Part shown: positions 42,411 through 51,055 of the stretch, piece after piece
Layout of the letters: the number at the start of each line of letters is the position of its first letter
Numbering within the stretch: the stretch's first letter is position 1
Source: Arthrobacter sp. AFG20
GTDB lineage: Bacteria; Actinomycetota; Actinomycetes; Actinomycetales; Micrococcaceae
Direction of reading: 5' to 3'
DNA: 64,000 nucleotides
Assembly (NCBI RefSeq): GCF_002892795.1
Contig: NZ_PJMC01000003.1
Span: 62,001 to 126,000, forward strand
Notes under the pieces: model-generated
Told to the model about the DNA's origin: nothing
Seen by the model: the letters and a program-made list of their open reading frames with translations, nothing else
The model's database searches: none
Translations under genes and position numbers: made by a program

Positions 42411-43127
42411 TTAGACGTGCATCCGCGCCACGAAACGGAACCTGTCCCCCCGGAACACCGACTCGGTCCACTCCACGGGCTGCCCGTCCGGGGTGAAGCC
42501 AAGCCGGTGGACCAGCAGCATGGGGGCGCCCATTTCGACGTCGAGGAGCTGCACCTCGGCCGGTCCGGCCAGCTTCGTCTCCACTGTGTCCTCCACCTCG
42601 GAGATCCGGATTTCGTAGTCCTCGCGCAGGGCAGCGTACAGGGAGCCCCGCTCCGCCACGGTCCGCGCCAGGTCCGGCAGCGGCCCCGCAAGGAACGCAA
42701 CCTCGTGCGCGAGCGGCTCGCCGTCCACCAGCCTTATGCGCTCCACCCGGTGAATTTCCGTTCCCGGCTCCACCGCCAGGCGCCGTGCCGTGGCCGGGTC
42801 GGCCGGGAGCACGCTCACGTCCACGATCCGGGCCGCAGCTGTTAGGCCCTGGCTCGCGGCGTCGTCGGTGAAGGATGTGAGCTGGCGGACGTGCGTCACC
42901 TTCGGCGGCGCCACATAGGTTCCCCGCCCCTGCGTCCGGTCCAGGCGGCCCTCGGACACCAGTTCGCCGATGGCCTGGCGGACGGTGGTGCGGGATGTTC
43001 CGTACTGCTCGGCGAGCGCGCGCTCGGTGGGGATCAGCGTTCCGGGGGCCGCATCCTCGATGAGGGTGAGGATCTGCTCCTTGAGTACGTAGTACTTGGG
43101 CAGGGCAGCGGCCGCGGGGGTTTCCAT
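42411..43127 (-). CDS. GntR/HutC-family repressor of the amino-sugar cluster (DasR/NagR-like)
   Basis: A 238-residue regulator. The winged helix (about 10-75) contains LIPTERALAEQYGTSRTTVRQAIGEL split over two helices, and the UTRA effector domain follows (about 95-232). It is divergent from the GlcNAc transport/catabolism operon; between them are two palindromes matching the DasR/NagR operator type, so it should repress the operon and itself, releasing on an amino-sugar phosphate. A TACCAT -10 seven bases before the ATG suggests leaderless transcription. The N-terminal extension to 43253 runs over the operators and is rejected. Confidence 0.9.
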   Translation of the reverse strand: METPAAAALPKYYVLKEQILTLIEDAAPGTLIPTERALAEQYGTSRTTVRQAIGELVSEGRLDRTQGRGTYVAPPKVTHVRQLTSFTDDAASQGLTAAARIVDVSVLPADPATARRLAVEPGTEIHRVERIRLVDGEPLAHEVAFLAGPLPDLARTVAERGSLYAALREDYEIRISEVEDTVETKLAGPAEVQLLDVEMGAPMLLVHRLGFTPDGQPVEWTESVFRGDRFRFVARMHV

Positions 43128-43144
43128 GATTCTGATGGTACCTA

Positions 43145-43196
43145 TTGACACGAAAATTGGTCTAGGCCAAAATGATGGAAATTGGTTTACACCAAT
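43145..43196. promoter_or_regulatory. Amino-sugar operon promoter with two DasR/NagR-like operators
   Basis: TTGACA at 43145-43150 and CAAAAT at 43168-43173, spaced 17 bp, form the plus-strand promoter. Operator 1, ATTGGTCTAGGCCAAA (43156-43171), lies between -35 and -10. Operator 2, ATTGGTTTACACCAAT (43181-43196), is a clean palindrome 25 bp downstream, over the start region. Both fit the TGGTCTAGACCA-type dre sequence. The minus-strand regulator promoter runs into operator 1. Confidence 0.82.
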
Positions 43197-43255
43197 TCCC
43201 GTTTTGCAACAGTTCCAGACCACCAATCCCCCACCCCACTTCCAAGGACCCAAAG

Positions 43256-44674
43256 ATGTCGTTCCTGCAAGACCTGCGCCAGACGCCCCGCCTCGGCCTT
43301 CTGGTCGGCGGCACCGCCGCCACCATCGGCATAATCTACGGCTACGATCTGTCGAATATCGCCGGCGCCCTGCTGTTCATCACCAAGGAGTTCCAGCTCT
43401 CCACCAGCCAACAGGAGTTGGTGACCACCGCCGTCGTCATCGGTGAAGTCTTGGGCGCCGTCCTCGGCGGCTGGCTCGCCAACAAACTGGGCCGCAAGGC
43501 CTGCATGGTGGGCGTCGCCGGAGCATATGCCGCCTTCGCGGTGCTCAGCGCCCTCGCCGCTGATGTGCCCATGCTGCTCGTCGCCCGCCTGCTCCTGGGC
43601 CTGACCATCGGCATCTCCGTGGTGGTGGTGCCCGTCTTCGTGGCCGAGTCGGCGCCGCCCAAAGTGCGCGGCGCCCTGCTCGTGGCCTACCAGGTGGCCA
43701 CCGTCATCGGCATCATCATCGGTTACCTGGCCGCCTACGTGCTGTCCGCCACCGAAAACTGGCGGCTGATGCTGGGCCTCGCCGCCGTCCCCGCCCTCGC
43801 GGTCCTCGCCGTCACCCTCCGCCTTCCGGACACCGCCCGCTGGTACATGATGCGCGGACGCACCGAAGAAGCCCGCCGCACCCTCAGCTCGATCGAGCCG
43901 GATGCCGACGTCGACGCCGAACTGGCGGACATGCGCCAGGCCATCAGCGAAGAGCGCGGCGGCGGCCTGCGCGAGATGCTCCGCTCGCCGTACCTGAAGG
44001 CGACCGTATTCGTCGTCGGCCTCGGCTTCTTCATCCAGATCACCGGCATCAACGCCGTGGTCTATTACAGCCCCCGAATCTTCGAGGCCATGGGCTTCAC
44101 GGGCAACGCCGCCCTCCTGCTGCTGCCCGCGCTGGTTCAGGCCGCTTCCCTGGTGGCCGTGTTCGTCTCACTGTCGCTGGTGGACCGGGTGGGCCGGCGC
44201 CCCATCCTGCTCGGCGGCATCGGCATGATGATCGTGGCCAACGCCATCCTGGTGGGTGTCTTCATGGCCGGACGCGACTTCGGCGGAGTCCTGACCGTAG
44301 TCGGCTTCCTCGGCGTGCTGCTGTTCACCGTGGGCTTCACTTTCGGCTTCGGCGCGCTGGTGTGGGTCTACGCCGGCGAGTCGTTCCCCGCCCGGCTGCG
44401 CTCCTTGGGCGCCAGCGCCATGCTCACCTCGGACCTCGTGGCCAACGTGATCGTCGCGGCGTTCTTCCTCACCATGCTGCAGCGGCTCGGCGGTGCCGGC
44501 ACGTTCGCCGTGTTCGGGGCGCTGGCAATCGCCGGCTTCGTCTTCGTCCACCGCCTCGCCCCCGAAACCAAGGGCCGGAACCTCGAGGAAATCCGCCACT
44601 ACTGGGAAAACGGCGCACGCTGGCCGGAAGCCACCGGCAACAATGACAGCAGCAGCACGCCGGCGGCCAAGTGA
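43256..44674 (+). CDS. MFS sugar porter, probable amino-sugar permease
   Basis: A 472-residue sugar porter family transporter with 12 helices. Family marks are GRKACMVGV between helices 2 and 3, PESP-like DTARWYMMRGR after helix 6, and LAPETKGRNLEEI at the C-terminus. ATG at 43256 has AAGGA nine bases upstream. It is the first gene of an operon with a GlcNAc-type kinase, a SIS-domain deaminase and NagA, which indicates that it imports N-acetylglucosamine or a related sugar as a free sugar. PTS genes are absent, so phosphorylation is by the downstream kinase. Confidence 0.85.
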   Translation: MSFLQDLRQTPRLGLLVGGTAATIGIIYGYDLSNIAGALLFITKEFQLSTSQQELVTTAVVIGEVLGAVLGGWLANKLGRKACMVGVAGAYAAFAVLSALAADVPMLLVARLLLGLTIGISVVVVPVFVAESAPPKVRGALLVAYQVATVIGIIIGYLAAYVLSATENWRLMLGLAAVPALAVLAVTLRLPDTARWYMMRGRTEEARRTLSSIEPDADVDAELADMRQAISEERGGGLREMLRSPYLKATVFVVGLGFFIQITGINAVVYYSPRIFEAMGFTGNAALLLLPALVQAASLVAVFVSLSLVDRVGRRPILLGGIGMMIVANAILVGVFMAGRDFGGVLTVVGFLGVLLFTVGFTFGFGALVWVYAGESFPARLRSLGASAMLTSDLVANVIVAAFFLTMLQRLGGAGTFAVFGALAIAGFVFVHRLAPETKGRNLEEIRHYWENGARWPEATGNNDSSSTPAAK

Positions 44675-45651
44675 TGCGCCACGTCCTCGGCCTGGACATC
44701 GGCGGCTCCAAGACGCACGCCATTCTGGCGGACGTTGTTGCGGCAGGCACCGTGCCAACGGACGACGACGGGGGCGCACCGCTCGTTCAGGGCGTCGCCG
44801 AGTGCACGGTGGGCAGCGCGAACATCGCCTCCGTCGGGCCGGACGAAGCCGCCGCTGCGCTGGATGACCTCGCCGCCCGGCTGGGCATCGGCGATCCTGC
44901 GGCCCACGGAATAGACACCGTGTTTGCCGGCGCCGCGGGAGCGGACACGCCCGCAGCCCGGGAACGCCTGGCGGGCCTGCTCTCCCGCCGGTTCCCCGGA
45001 GCCCGGATCCACGTGGACCACGACACCCGCATCATCCTCGCCGCCGGCGGCCTCACCGCAGGCACGGTCCTCATCTCCGGTACGGGCTCCGCCGCCTGGG
45101 CGAAGGCCGACTGCGGCCCGGAGGCACGGGCGGGCGGCTGGGGTTATCTGCTCGGCGACGAAGGCAGCGGCTATGCCGTGGCCCGCAGCGCGGTCCGCAA
45201 CGCGCTGCGGGAATCCGACGACGGCCTGCCAGCCGGGCCGCTGACCGCCCGGCTGCTGGTGCAGACCGGAGCCGCGGAACCCGGGGAGCTGCTGGACCTC
45301 TTCTACCGCCAACCGGAGCGCCGGTACTGGGCCGGACTGGCCGGCACCGTGTTCGCCCATGCGGCCTCGGACCCTGCGAGCGCAGCCATCGCCGACGACG
45401 CCGCCCAGCAGCTCGCCGGCCTGGCCCTGACGGTGAACCGGAGGCTGGGCACTCTTCCGGCCGCCGCACCGGTCCTGCTGGCCGGCGGAATGCTGGTGAA
45501 CCAGCCGTCGCTGGCCGGCAGGGTGCGCGAGCTGCTGGTAGCCGGCGGCTTTGCCGACGTCCGCGTGCTGGACCGCGCGCCTGTCTGGGGCGCCGTGCAG
45601 CTTGCCCGCCAGCTGGCCAGCGCACCGCCAGCCGCCAAGATCCCCGCCTGA
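44674..45651 (+). CDS. N-acetylglucosamine kinase, BadF/BcrA ATPase family
   Basis: A 325-residue ASKHA-fold kinase. The phosphate 1 motif LGLDIGGSKTHAIL is at about 5-18 and the phosphate 2 and adenosine regions follow (VLISGTGSAAWAK, LLAGGMLVNQPSL). The ATG overlaps the permease stop by one base (TGATG). In this operon it should phosphorylate the imported GlcNAc at O6, producing the NagA substrate. Confidence 0.88.
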   Translation: MRHVLGLDIGGSKTHAILADVVAAGTVPTDDDGGAPLVQGVAECTVGSANIASVGPDEAAAALDDLAARLGIGDPAAHGIDTVFAGAAGADTPAARERLAGLLSRRFPGARIHVDHDTRIILAAGGLTAGTVLISGTGSAAWAKADCGPEARAGGWGYLLGDEGSGYAVARSAVRNALRESDDGLPAGPLTARLLVQTGAAEPGELLDLFYRQPERRYWAGLAGTVFAHAASDPASAAIADDAAQQLAGLALTVNRRLGTLPAAAPVLLAGGMLVNQPSLAGRVRELLVAGGFADVRVLDRAPVWGAVQLARQLASAPPAAKIPA

Positions 45652-45700
45652 TCCCCTTCCCCGCTATCCCCCTTACCCCGCTGATCCCCCAAGGAGACCC

Positions 45701-46780
45701 ATGACCGCCCCACACACCGTCGTCGCGAAAAACACCGCCACCACAGCTCCACTTCCCGGTTCCCTGATGGCCGCCGAAATCCTGGAACAGCCGGAGGCAC
45801 TCGCCCGGCAGCTTGAGCACGGGCGCTCAGCCATCACCCGGCTGGCCGCCACCCTCCGGGACGCCGACATCAGGTACGTCCTTCTGGCCGCACGCGGCAC
45901 CAGCGACCACGCGGCCCTGTACGCGAAGTACCTCATCGAGACGGTGCTGGGGCTGCCGGCCGGGCTGGCGTCGCCGTCGAGCCTCACGGTGTACGGCGCG
46001 GAACCGAAGATGGACGGGGTGCTGTGGCTGGCGGTCAGCCAGTCCGGCGGCTCTCCGGACCTGGTGGACTCCACCGCCGCTGCCGCCCGGGGCGGCGCCC
46101 TCACCGTGGCCGTCACGAACGCCCCGTCCTCACCGCTGGCCGCTGCAGCCCGGCACCACCTGGACATTCTGGCCGGGCCAGAGCGCGCCGTGGCCGCAAC
46201 CAAGAGCTACACGTCGCAGCTGCTGGCGCTGTGGCAGCTGATCGACGCCTGGGCCGGAGGAAACGGCGCGAAAGCCGCGGACCTGCCGCGTCTCGCGGCC
46301 GATGTCCTCGCCAGGCCGGAGATACTGGAGGTTGCAGACCGCTACCGCTTCGTGAACCACATCATCACCACGGGACGCGGCTTTTCCTACCCCACCGCAC
46401 GGGAGGCGGCACTGAAACTGATGGAAACGTCCTACCTGGCCGCGCACGCCTTCTCCGGCGCGGACCTGCTGCACGGGCCCTTCGCCATGATCGACGCCGA
46501 CCGGCCGGTCATCGCCGTCGCCTCCTCCGGCGCCGGCGGCCGTGCCCTGCAGCCGGTGCTGGAACGCCTCGCCGAACGGGGCGCCGACGTCTGCCTGGTG
46601 GGCGACGCAGGAGCCGCCCGCCCGCTGAACCATGTGGTGCCGCTGCCGGCCATCCACGAACAGCTCTCCCCGATCCTCGAAATCATGCCCCTGCAGCGGC
46701 TGGCGCATGCAATGGCGTCAGCCCGCCACAGGGACCCTGACGCTCCCCGCGGCCTGCGCAAGATCACGGAAACCTGGTGA
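45701..46780 (+). CDS. SIS-domain glucosamine-6-phosphate deaminase (NagB-II type)
   Basis: A 359-residue protein with two SIS domains, as in the isomerase half of GlmS but without the glutaminase domain. Sugar-phosphate-binding residues are in RGTSDHAALYAKY and VSQSGGSPDLV of the first domain, and GRGFSYPTAREAALKLMETS with HGPFAMID of the second. AAGGAG stands before the ATG at 45701. It should convert glucosamine-6-phosphate to fructose-6-phosphate and ammonia, replacing classic NagB. Confidence 0.87.
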   Translation: MTAPHTVVAKNTATTAPLPGSLMAAEILEQPEALARQLEHGRSAITRLAATLRDADIRYVLLAARGTSDHAALYAKYLIETVLGLPAGLASPSSLTVYGAEPKMDGVLWLAVSQSGGSPDLVDSTAAAARGGALTVAVTNAPSSPLAAAARHHLDILAGPERAVAATKSYTSQLLALWQLIDAWAGGNGAKAADLPRLAADVLARPEILEVADRYRFVNHIITTGRGFSYPTAREAALKLMETSYLAAHAFSGADLLHGPFAMIDADRPVIAVASSGAGGRALQPVLERLAERGADVCLVGDAGAARPLNHVVPLPAIHEQLSPILEIMPLQRLAHAMASARHRDPDAPRGLRKITETW

Positions 46781-47910
46781 GTCCCACGCTCATTTCTGCT
46801 TCCCGGGTCATCCTTCCCGACGCCGTGCTGGAGCCCGGCTGGGTGGAGACCGACGGCGGCCGCATCACCGCGGCTGGTCCCGGGCTGCCGACCCGGGAGC
46901 CGGACGCCGCTTTTCCGGACGCCACCCTCGCGCCCGGCTTCGTGGACGCCCACATCCACGGCGGCGGCGGCTTCAGCTTTAACGACGCCGACCCTGCCGC
47001 CGCCGCGGTCCGGATCGCCGGGGTGCACCGCTCGCACGGCACCACCACCCTGATGGCCAGCCTGGTCACCGCCCCGCTCACCCAGCTTGAGAAGGCGGTG
47101 GCCGCGCTGGCGGCCCTGGTGGAGGAAGGCGTTCTGGCCGGAATCCATTTGGAGGGCCCCTGGCTCAGCCCCGACCACCGGGGCGCCCACGCGGAGCATC
47201 TTCTGCTGGCGCCGGAACCGGCCGCCATCGACCGGCTGATGCTGGCTGGGCGGGGTACCGTCCGGATGGTCACGATCGCGCCGGAACTGGAAGGCGGCCT
47301 GGCCGCCGTCCGGCAGATCACCAGCTACGGCGCCGTCGCGGCCATCGGCCACACCGGTGCCGGCTACGACCTGGCGCGTCAGGCGATTGCGGCCGGGGCC
47401 ACCGCCGGGACGCATGTGTTCAACGCGATGCGGCCGCTGCACCACCGGGAACCCGGCCCCGCACTGGCGCTGCTGGAGGATCCCGCGGTGTTTGCCGAGG
47501 TGATAGCCGACGGCGTCCACCTCCACCCGGCGCTGGTCCGCTTCATTGCGGCCAGCCCGGCCCGCGCCGTCTTCGTCACCGACGCCATGGCCGCGGCCTG
47601 CGCGCAGGAGGGCACATACCAGCTCGGCGGGCTGGACGTCCGGGTGTCCGACGGCGAGGCGCGCCTGGTCAGCGACGGCACCATCGCCGGCAGCGTCCTC
47701 ACGCTGGACGCGGCGGTACGGCACGCTGTCCACGACGCCGGCATCCCGCTGGCCGATGCCGTCCGCGCGGCCAGCCAGAACCCGGCGGACATGCTGGGGC
47801 TCTCCGACGTCGGCCGCATCGGCAGCGGACAGAAGGCGGACCTGGTGGTCCTCACGGCGGAGCTCGAGGTGGCCGCCGTGATGAAGGAAGGCGAGTGGCT
47901 CGCTGGCTGA
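46777..47910 (+). CDS. nagA: N-acetylglucosamine-6-phosphate deacetylase
   Basis: A 377-residue amidohydrolase starting with GTG and overlapping the deaminase stop. Metal ligands His59 and His61 (VDAHIHGGGG), the HLEGPWLSPDHRGAH block, IGHTGAGYD, THVFNAM and the catalytic Asp in FVTDAMAA match NagA. It produces glucosamine-6-phosphate for the preceding gene's product. Last gene of the operon. Confidence 0.94.
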   Translation: MSPTLISASRVILPDAVLEPGWVETDGGRITAAGPGLPTREPDAAFPDATLAPGFVDAHIHGGGGFSFNDADPAAAAVRIAGVHRSHGTTTLMASLVTAPLTQLEKAVAALAALVEEGVLAGIHLEGPWLSPDHRGAHAEHLLLAPEPAAIDRLMLAGRGTVRMVTIAPELEGGLAAVRQITSYGAVAAIGHTGAGYDLARQAIAAGATAGTHVFNAMRPLHHREPGPALALLEDPAVFAEVIADGVHLHPALVRFIAASPARAVFVTDAMAAACAQEGTYQLGGLDVRVSDGEARLVSDGTIAGSVLTLDAAVRHAVHDAGIPLADAVRAASQNPADMLGLSDVGRIGSGQKADLVVLTAELEVAAVMKEGEWLAG

Positions 47911-47937
47911 GCCCCGCTGGTTGAGCGGCGTCAGTCG

Positions 47938-48264
47938 CTAGTCGTCCGGGCTCTGGTTCAGCACCTGGAAGTTGGGGCCGATGTTGACTTCCACCTCGGA
48001 CCCGTCGCTCTTACGGATCTCGACCTCGTAGGAGGAACCGGCGTCGTCGCCCCGTTCGACCTCGGTGACCTGTCCGGGGCCGACTTTGGCCATTGCGGCG
48101 TCGACTGCTTTGTCGCGGTCGGTCTGGTTCAGCGGCTGCTGGGTGCTCCCGCTGCCCGTTGTGTCGTCATCGAAGGGGTTCACGGAAGCCGCAGCCACCG
48201 ACGCGCCTCCCAAAGCCGCCGCAGCGACCGCTGCTCCGATGATCCACGCTGTTCTCTTGCGCAC
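47938..48264 (-). CDS. Exported PepSY-domain protein
   Basis: A 108-residue protein starting with GTG, with AAAGGAG seven bases upstream. The signal peptide (MRKRTAWIIGAAVAAAALGG) ends near residue 27. A short acidic linker is followed by one PepSY domain (about 48-105) of the pattern AVDAAMAKVGPGQVTEVERG and a YEVEIRKSDGSEVEVNI hairpin. PepSY proteins of this kind are typical targets of actinobacterial two-component systems, but no OmpR-type repeats were found upstream. Confidence 0.85.
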   Translation of the reverse strand: MRKRTAWIIGAAVAAAALGGASVAAASVNPFDDDTTGSGSTQQPLNQTDRDKAVDAAMAKVGPGQVTEVERGDDAGSSYEVEIRKSDGSEVEVNIGPNFQVLNQSPDD

Positions 48265-48329
48265 GGCAGACTCCTTTACGTTGTTTTTCCAGTGTCCCCC
48301 TGCGGAGGGAACCGGACAAGGAGCGTTCT

Positions 48330-49190
48330 TTAGCCGCCGTCGCCGTATGACTGCCGTGCCAGGCGGGCGAACTCCGTGATGAGAACCGACGGATCGTCCT
48401 TCCAGTACGCGAGGAACACGGAAATGGGCGGCGCGTCCCGGACAACCTTGTAGGCCACGCCGGGCCGTGGGTACTGCGTGGCTGTCGCCTCAGAGGACAT
48501 CCCCATGGCCTGTCCGGTGGAGATCAGTGTCAGCCAGTCGTCCACTCCCTGGACCGGGCGGAGGGTGGCGGGCTGCGCGTCCGGGCTCCACAGGTCCGCC
48601 GAGGTGGTTCCCGTCCGGCTGTCCACGGCGAGCGCCCGCCCGGCAAAGTCGGCCATGCGCAGGAAGCGCCGGCGGGCCAGCGGGTCCGTGGCGGCTACCG
48701 CGGCGTAGCGCCGTTCCGTTCCAATCAGCGTCTCGGCGAAGCGGGGATCGCTAAGCGGCTTGCGGACGACGGCGACATCAACAGTCCCGTTGGCCAGGCT
48801 GGCAGCCGGCGAACCGGATTGCACCCAGACCAGCGGGACAGCAGGGTTCGAATCCTCCCAGCGCCGCTGCACGGCAAGGGTCCGGCTGCCCACCGCGGAC
48901 CAGGCGTACCCCACCCTGAGTTCACCAGCGTCACCGCGCGCTGCCTCTTCCAGCAGACGGGCTTCGTCCAGGACCCGCCGGGCGTGCTCAATGATCCGAT
49001 TGCCGGTCGCCGTTGGCGTGACACTGCGCGTCGTCCGCTGGAAAACGCGCACACCGAGTGCCCGCTCCAGCGCAGCAACGGACCGCGAGACGCTGGCCTG
49101 CGACGTCCCTAGGGCGATGGCCGCGTCGGTGAACGTCTGCGCCTCGGCAACGGCCACGAGGGCCCGAAGATGGCGCAGTTCCAGATTCAT
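48330..49190 (-). CDS. LysR-family transcriptional regulator
   Basis: A 286-residue LysR regulator. The N-terminal HTH (LRALVAVAEAQTFTDAAIAL and TSQASVSRSVAALERALG) is followed by the two-lobed effector domain. ATG at 49190 is chosen; a -10-like TACGAT (49197-49202, minus strand) six bases away suggests leaderless transcription. It is divergent from the EamA transporter gene with a 70-bp spacer containing a small palindrome, so it probably controls that gene. Confidence 0.92.
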   Translation of the reverse strand: MNLELRHLRALVAVAEAQTFTDAAIALGTSQASVSRSVAALERALGVRVFQRTTRSVTPTATGNRIIEHARRVLDEARLLEEAARGDAGELRVGYAWSAVGSRTLAVQRRWEDSNPAVPLVWVQSGSPAASLANGTVDVAVVRKPLSDPRFAETLIGTERRYAAVAATDPLARRRFLRMADFAGRALAVDSRTGTTSADLWSPDAQPATLRPVQGVDDWLTLISTGQAMGMSSEATATQYPRPGVAYKVVRDAPPISVFLAYWKDDPSVLITEFARLARQSYGDGG

Positions 49191-49196
49191 ACGGCA

Positions 49197-49248
49197 ATCG
49201 TATAGAACCGGCGGCGGGAACATTTATGGGTTTGCGGATCTGCCCGCA
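49197..49248. promoter_or_regulatory. Divergent LysR/EamA control region
   Basis: TACGAT on the minus strand (49202-49197) is the likely regulator -10. TGCGG-N6-CCGCA (49233-49248) is a palindrome suitable for a LysR-type regulator and lies between the two start codons. Confidence 0.4.
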
Positions 49249-49260
49249 CACTCTTTGTCT

Positions 49261-50184
49261 ATGGAGACTTTCGTAGAGCACGGCACCGGCCGGGGCCGCA
49301 GTCAGTCAGCCCCAGCCCAGGGCTGGCTCCTGGGCGGTGTCCTGACCATGACCGGCAGTGGAATCAGCAACCAGGTGGGCGCCGGCATCGGCGCACACGC
49401 ATTTTCGGCAGTCGGGCCCGCCGGCGTGGTGGCCGTGCGCCAGCTCGTCGCTGCCGCCGTGCTCCTGCCCGTGGCCCGGCCTCCCCTGCACCGTTTCACC
49501 TGGCGCCAGTGGTGGCCGACTATCCTCCTGGGCGCTGCCATCGCCCTGATGAACATCTGCCTGTACGTCGCCATCCAGCGGATCGGCCTCGGCCTGGCCG
49601 TGACGCTGGAGTTCCTCGGCCCGCTGGCCATAGCCCTAATGCGCTCGCGGACCTGGCTGGACATGCTGTGTGCGGCCTGCGCCGGCTGCGGGGTCTACGT
49701 CCTGGTGCTGCCCGGTCCCAGCAGCGATTTCGCCGGAATCGGCATCGCGATGGCCGCAGCCGCCTGCTGGGCGGCCTACATCGTCCTGAACAGGGTTGCC
49801 GGGCAGCGGCTGCCGGGCCTGCAGGCGCCCGCGGCCGCCACCGCGGTTTCCCTCGTCTTTTACCTGCCAGTGACGGCGTATCTGCTGGCCCAGGGTTCGC
49901 TGGCCGGTCCTGCGCTGGGTTACTCGGTCATCGCCGGCATGCTGTGCTCGGTCATCCCCTACGCCGCGGACCTCATCGCGTTGCGGCACGTCCAGCCCGG
50001 CTTTTTTGGCGTTTACATGAGCATCAACCCGTTGCTGGCTGCACTCTCCGGGACGGTCGTGCTGGGCCAGTTCCTCGCGCTGCATGAGTGGCTGGGCATG
50101 GCGATCATCGTCGCCACCAACGTGGCGGCCATTCTGCTCGCCGGACGCAGAAGGCGCCCGTTTTTGCCGGCATCCCGGGGGTAG
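49261..50184 (+). CDS. EamA/RhtA-type exporter
   Basis: A 307-residue DMT-superfamily protein with ten helices in two EamA repeats. The internal segments VAIQRIGLGLAVTLEFLGPL and LIALRHVQPGFFGVYMSINP are the mirrored ends of the repeats, as in RhtA threonine/homoserine exporters. The ATG at 49261 starts after the LysR divergent region; a longer frame from 48760 is antisense to the LysR gene. Probably exports an amino acid or metabolite, under control of the neighbouring LysR. Confidence 0.87.
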   Translation: METFVEHGTGRGRSQSAPAQGWLLGGVLTMTGSGISNQVGAGIGAHAFSAVGPAGVVAVRQLVAAAVLLPVARPPLHRFTWRQWWPTILLGAAIALMNICLYVAIQRIGLGLAVTLEFLGPLAIALMRSRTWLDMLCAACAGCGVYVLVLPGPSSDFAGIGIAMAAAACWAAYIVLNRVAGQRLPGLQAPAAATAVSLVFYLPVTAYLLAQGSLAGPALGYSVIAGMLCSVIPYAADLIALRHVQPGFFGVYMSINPLLAALSGTVVLGQFLALHEWLGMAIIVATNVAAILLAGRRRRPFLPASRG

Positions 50185-50204
50185 CCTTGGGGCAGGAGGG
50201 CAAC

Positions 50205-50681
50205 ATGGCTGTCAGGAGTGCAGGGCTTCTGCTGTATCAGCAGAACAGCGGGGCGGAAGTGGACGTGTGGATCGCCCACATGGGCGGACCCTTCTGGGAG
50301 CGCAAGGATGAGCGCGCCTGGTCGATTCCCAAGGGCGAGTACCCCGAAGGCGAGGACCCGCTCGTGGCCGCGCAGCGTGAGTTCGCCGAGGAAATGGGGG
50401 TCCCGGCGCCGTCCGCGGACTACGTGCTGCTCGGTACCTTCCGGCAGCCCTCGGGCAAGCTCATCACCGCGTTCGCCGCCGAGTCCGCTTTCGCGCCCGA
50501 GAAGATCCTGAGCAACACTTTTCCGTTGGAATGGCCCAAGGGGTCCGGGACAGTCCAGGACTTCCCCGAGATCGACCGCGCCGAGTGGATCGGTGAATCC
50601 GAGGCCCGCATCAAGCTGGTCAAAGGCCAGCTGCCAATCCTCGACGCGCTGCTCGAGCACCTCAGAGAACGACGCCCGTGA
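50205..50681 (+). CDS. NUDIX hydrolase
   Basis: A 158-residue NUDIX-fold protein. The NUDIX box runs from about 44 to 66 (GEYPEGEDPLVAAQREFAEE, then MG), with the catalytic REFAEE. The N-terminal SAGLLLYQQNSGAEVDVWIA strands and GPFWERKDERAWSIPKGEY approach fit a subfamily seen near bacterial diadenosine/NTP hydrolases. AGGAGG precedes the ATG at 50205. Overlaps the next gene by 4 bp. Substrate unknown. Confidence 0.9.
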   Translation: MAVRSAGLLLYQQNSGAEVDVWIAHMGGPFWERKDERAWSIPKGEYPEGEDPLVAAQREFAEEMGVPAPSADYVLLGTFRQPSGKLITAFAAESAFAPEKILSNTFPLEWPKGSGTVQDFPEIDRAEWIGESEARIKLVKGQLPILDALLEHLRERRP

Positions 50682-51055
50682 GATCCGCGTACCTGCACCT
50701 GGCGACAGTCATTATGGAACCCGCCGGCGACGACATGCCTGCTCCTGATATTGCCGCCTTGGGTGCCGCAGTCACCCTTGAGCTGTGCGGAAGCTGGGAT
50801 CATCCGCCGCCCTGCCCGCTGGCGCCGCACCACACCCAGCCGGACAGGGACGGGGACACGGTTACCCTGCGGATCATCTTCGCCACCGAACCGGGGAACG
50901 AAGCCCTGGTGCGCACCCGCATCGACAGCGCCCTCCGCGAGGGAAACCTCACGGGCCCGGATGGCCGCACCAGCCGCTGGGCATTCCTCGGCGGCGGCCC
51001 CGGCGAACTCGACCCCTCTGAGGCCGAGCACGCCCGGCGCCTCACAGACGGCTAG
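50678..51055 (+). CDS. Hypothetical protein translationally coupled to NUDIX gene
   Basis: A 125-residue soluble protein starting with GTG, overlapping the NUDIX stop (GTGA). It has a short helical N-terminus and a strand-rich middle (DTVTLRIIFATEPGNEALVR), then an acidic C-terminus. No family recognised. Its 3' end overlaps the converging dehydrogenase gene by 14 bp. Confidence 0.7.
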   Translation: MRSAYLHLATVIMEPAGDDMPAPDIAALGAAVTLELCGSWDHPPPCPLAPHHTQPDRDGDTVTLRIIFATEPGNEALVRTRIDSALREGNLTGPDGRTSRWAFLGGGPGELDPSEAEHARRLTDG

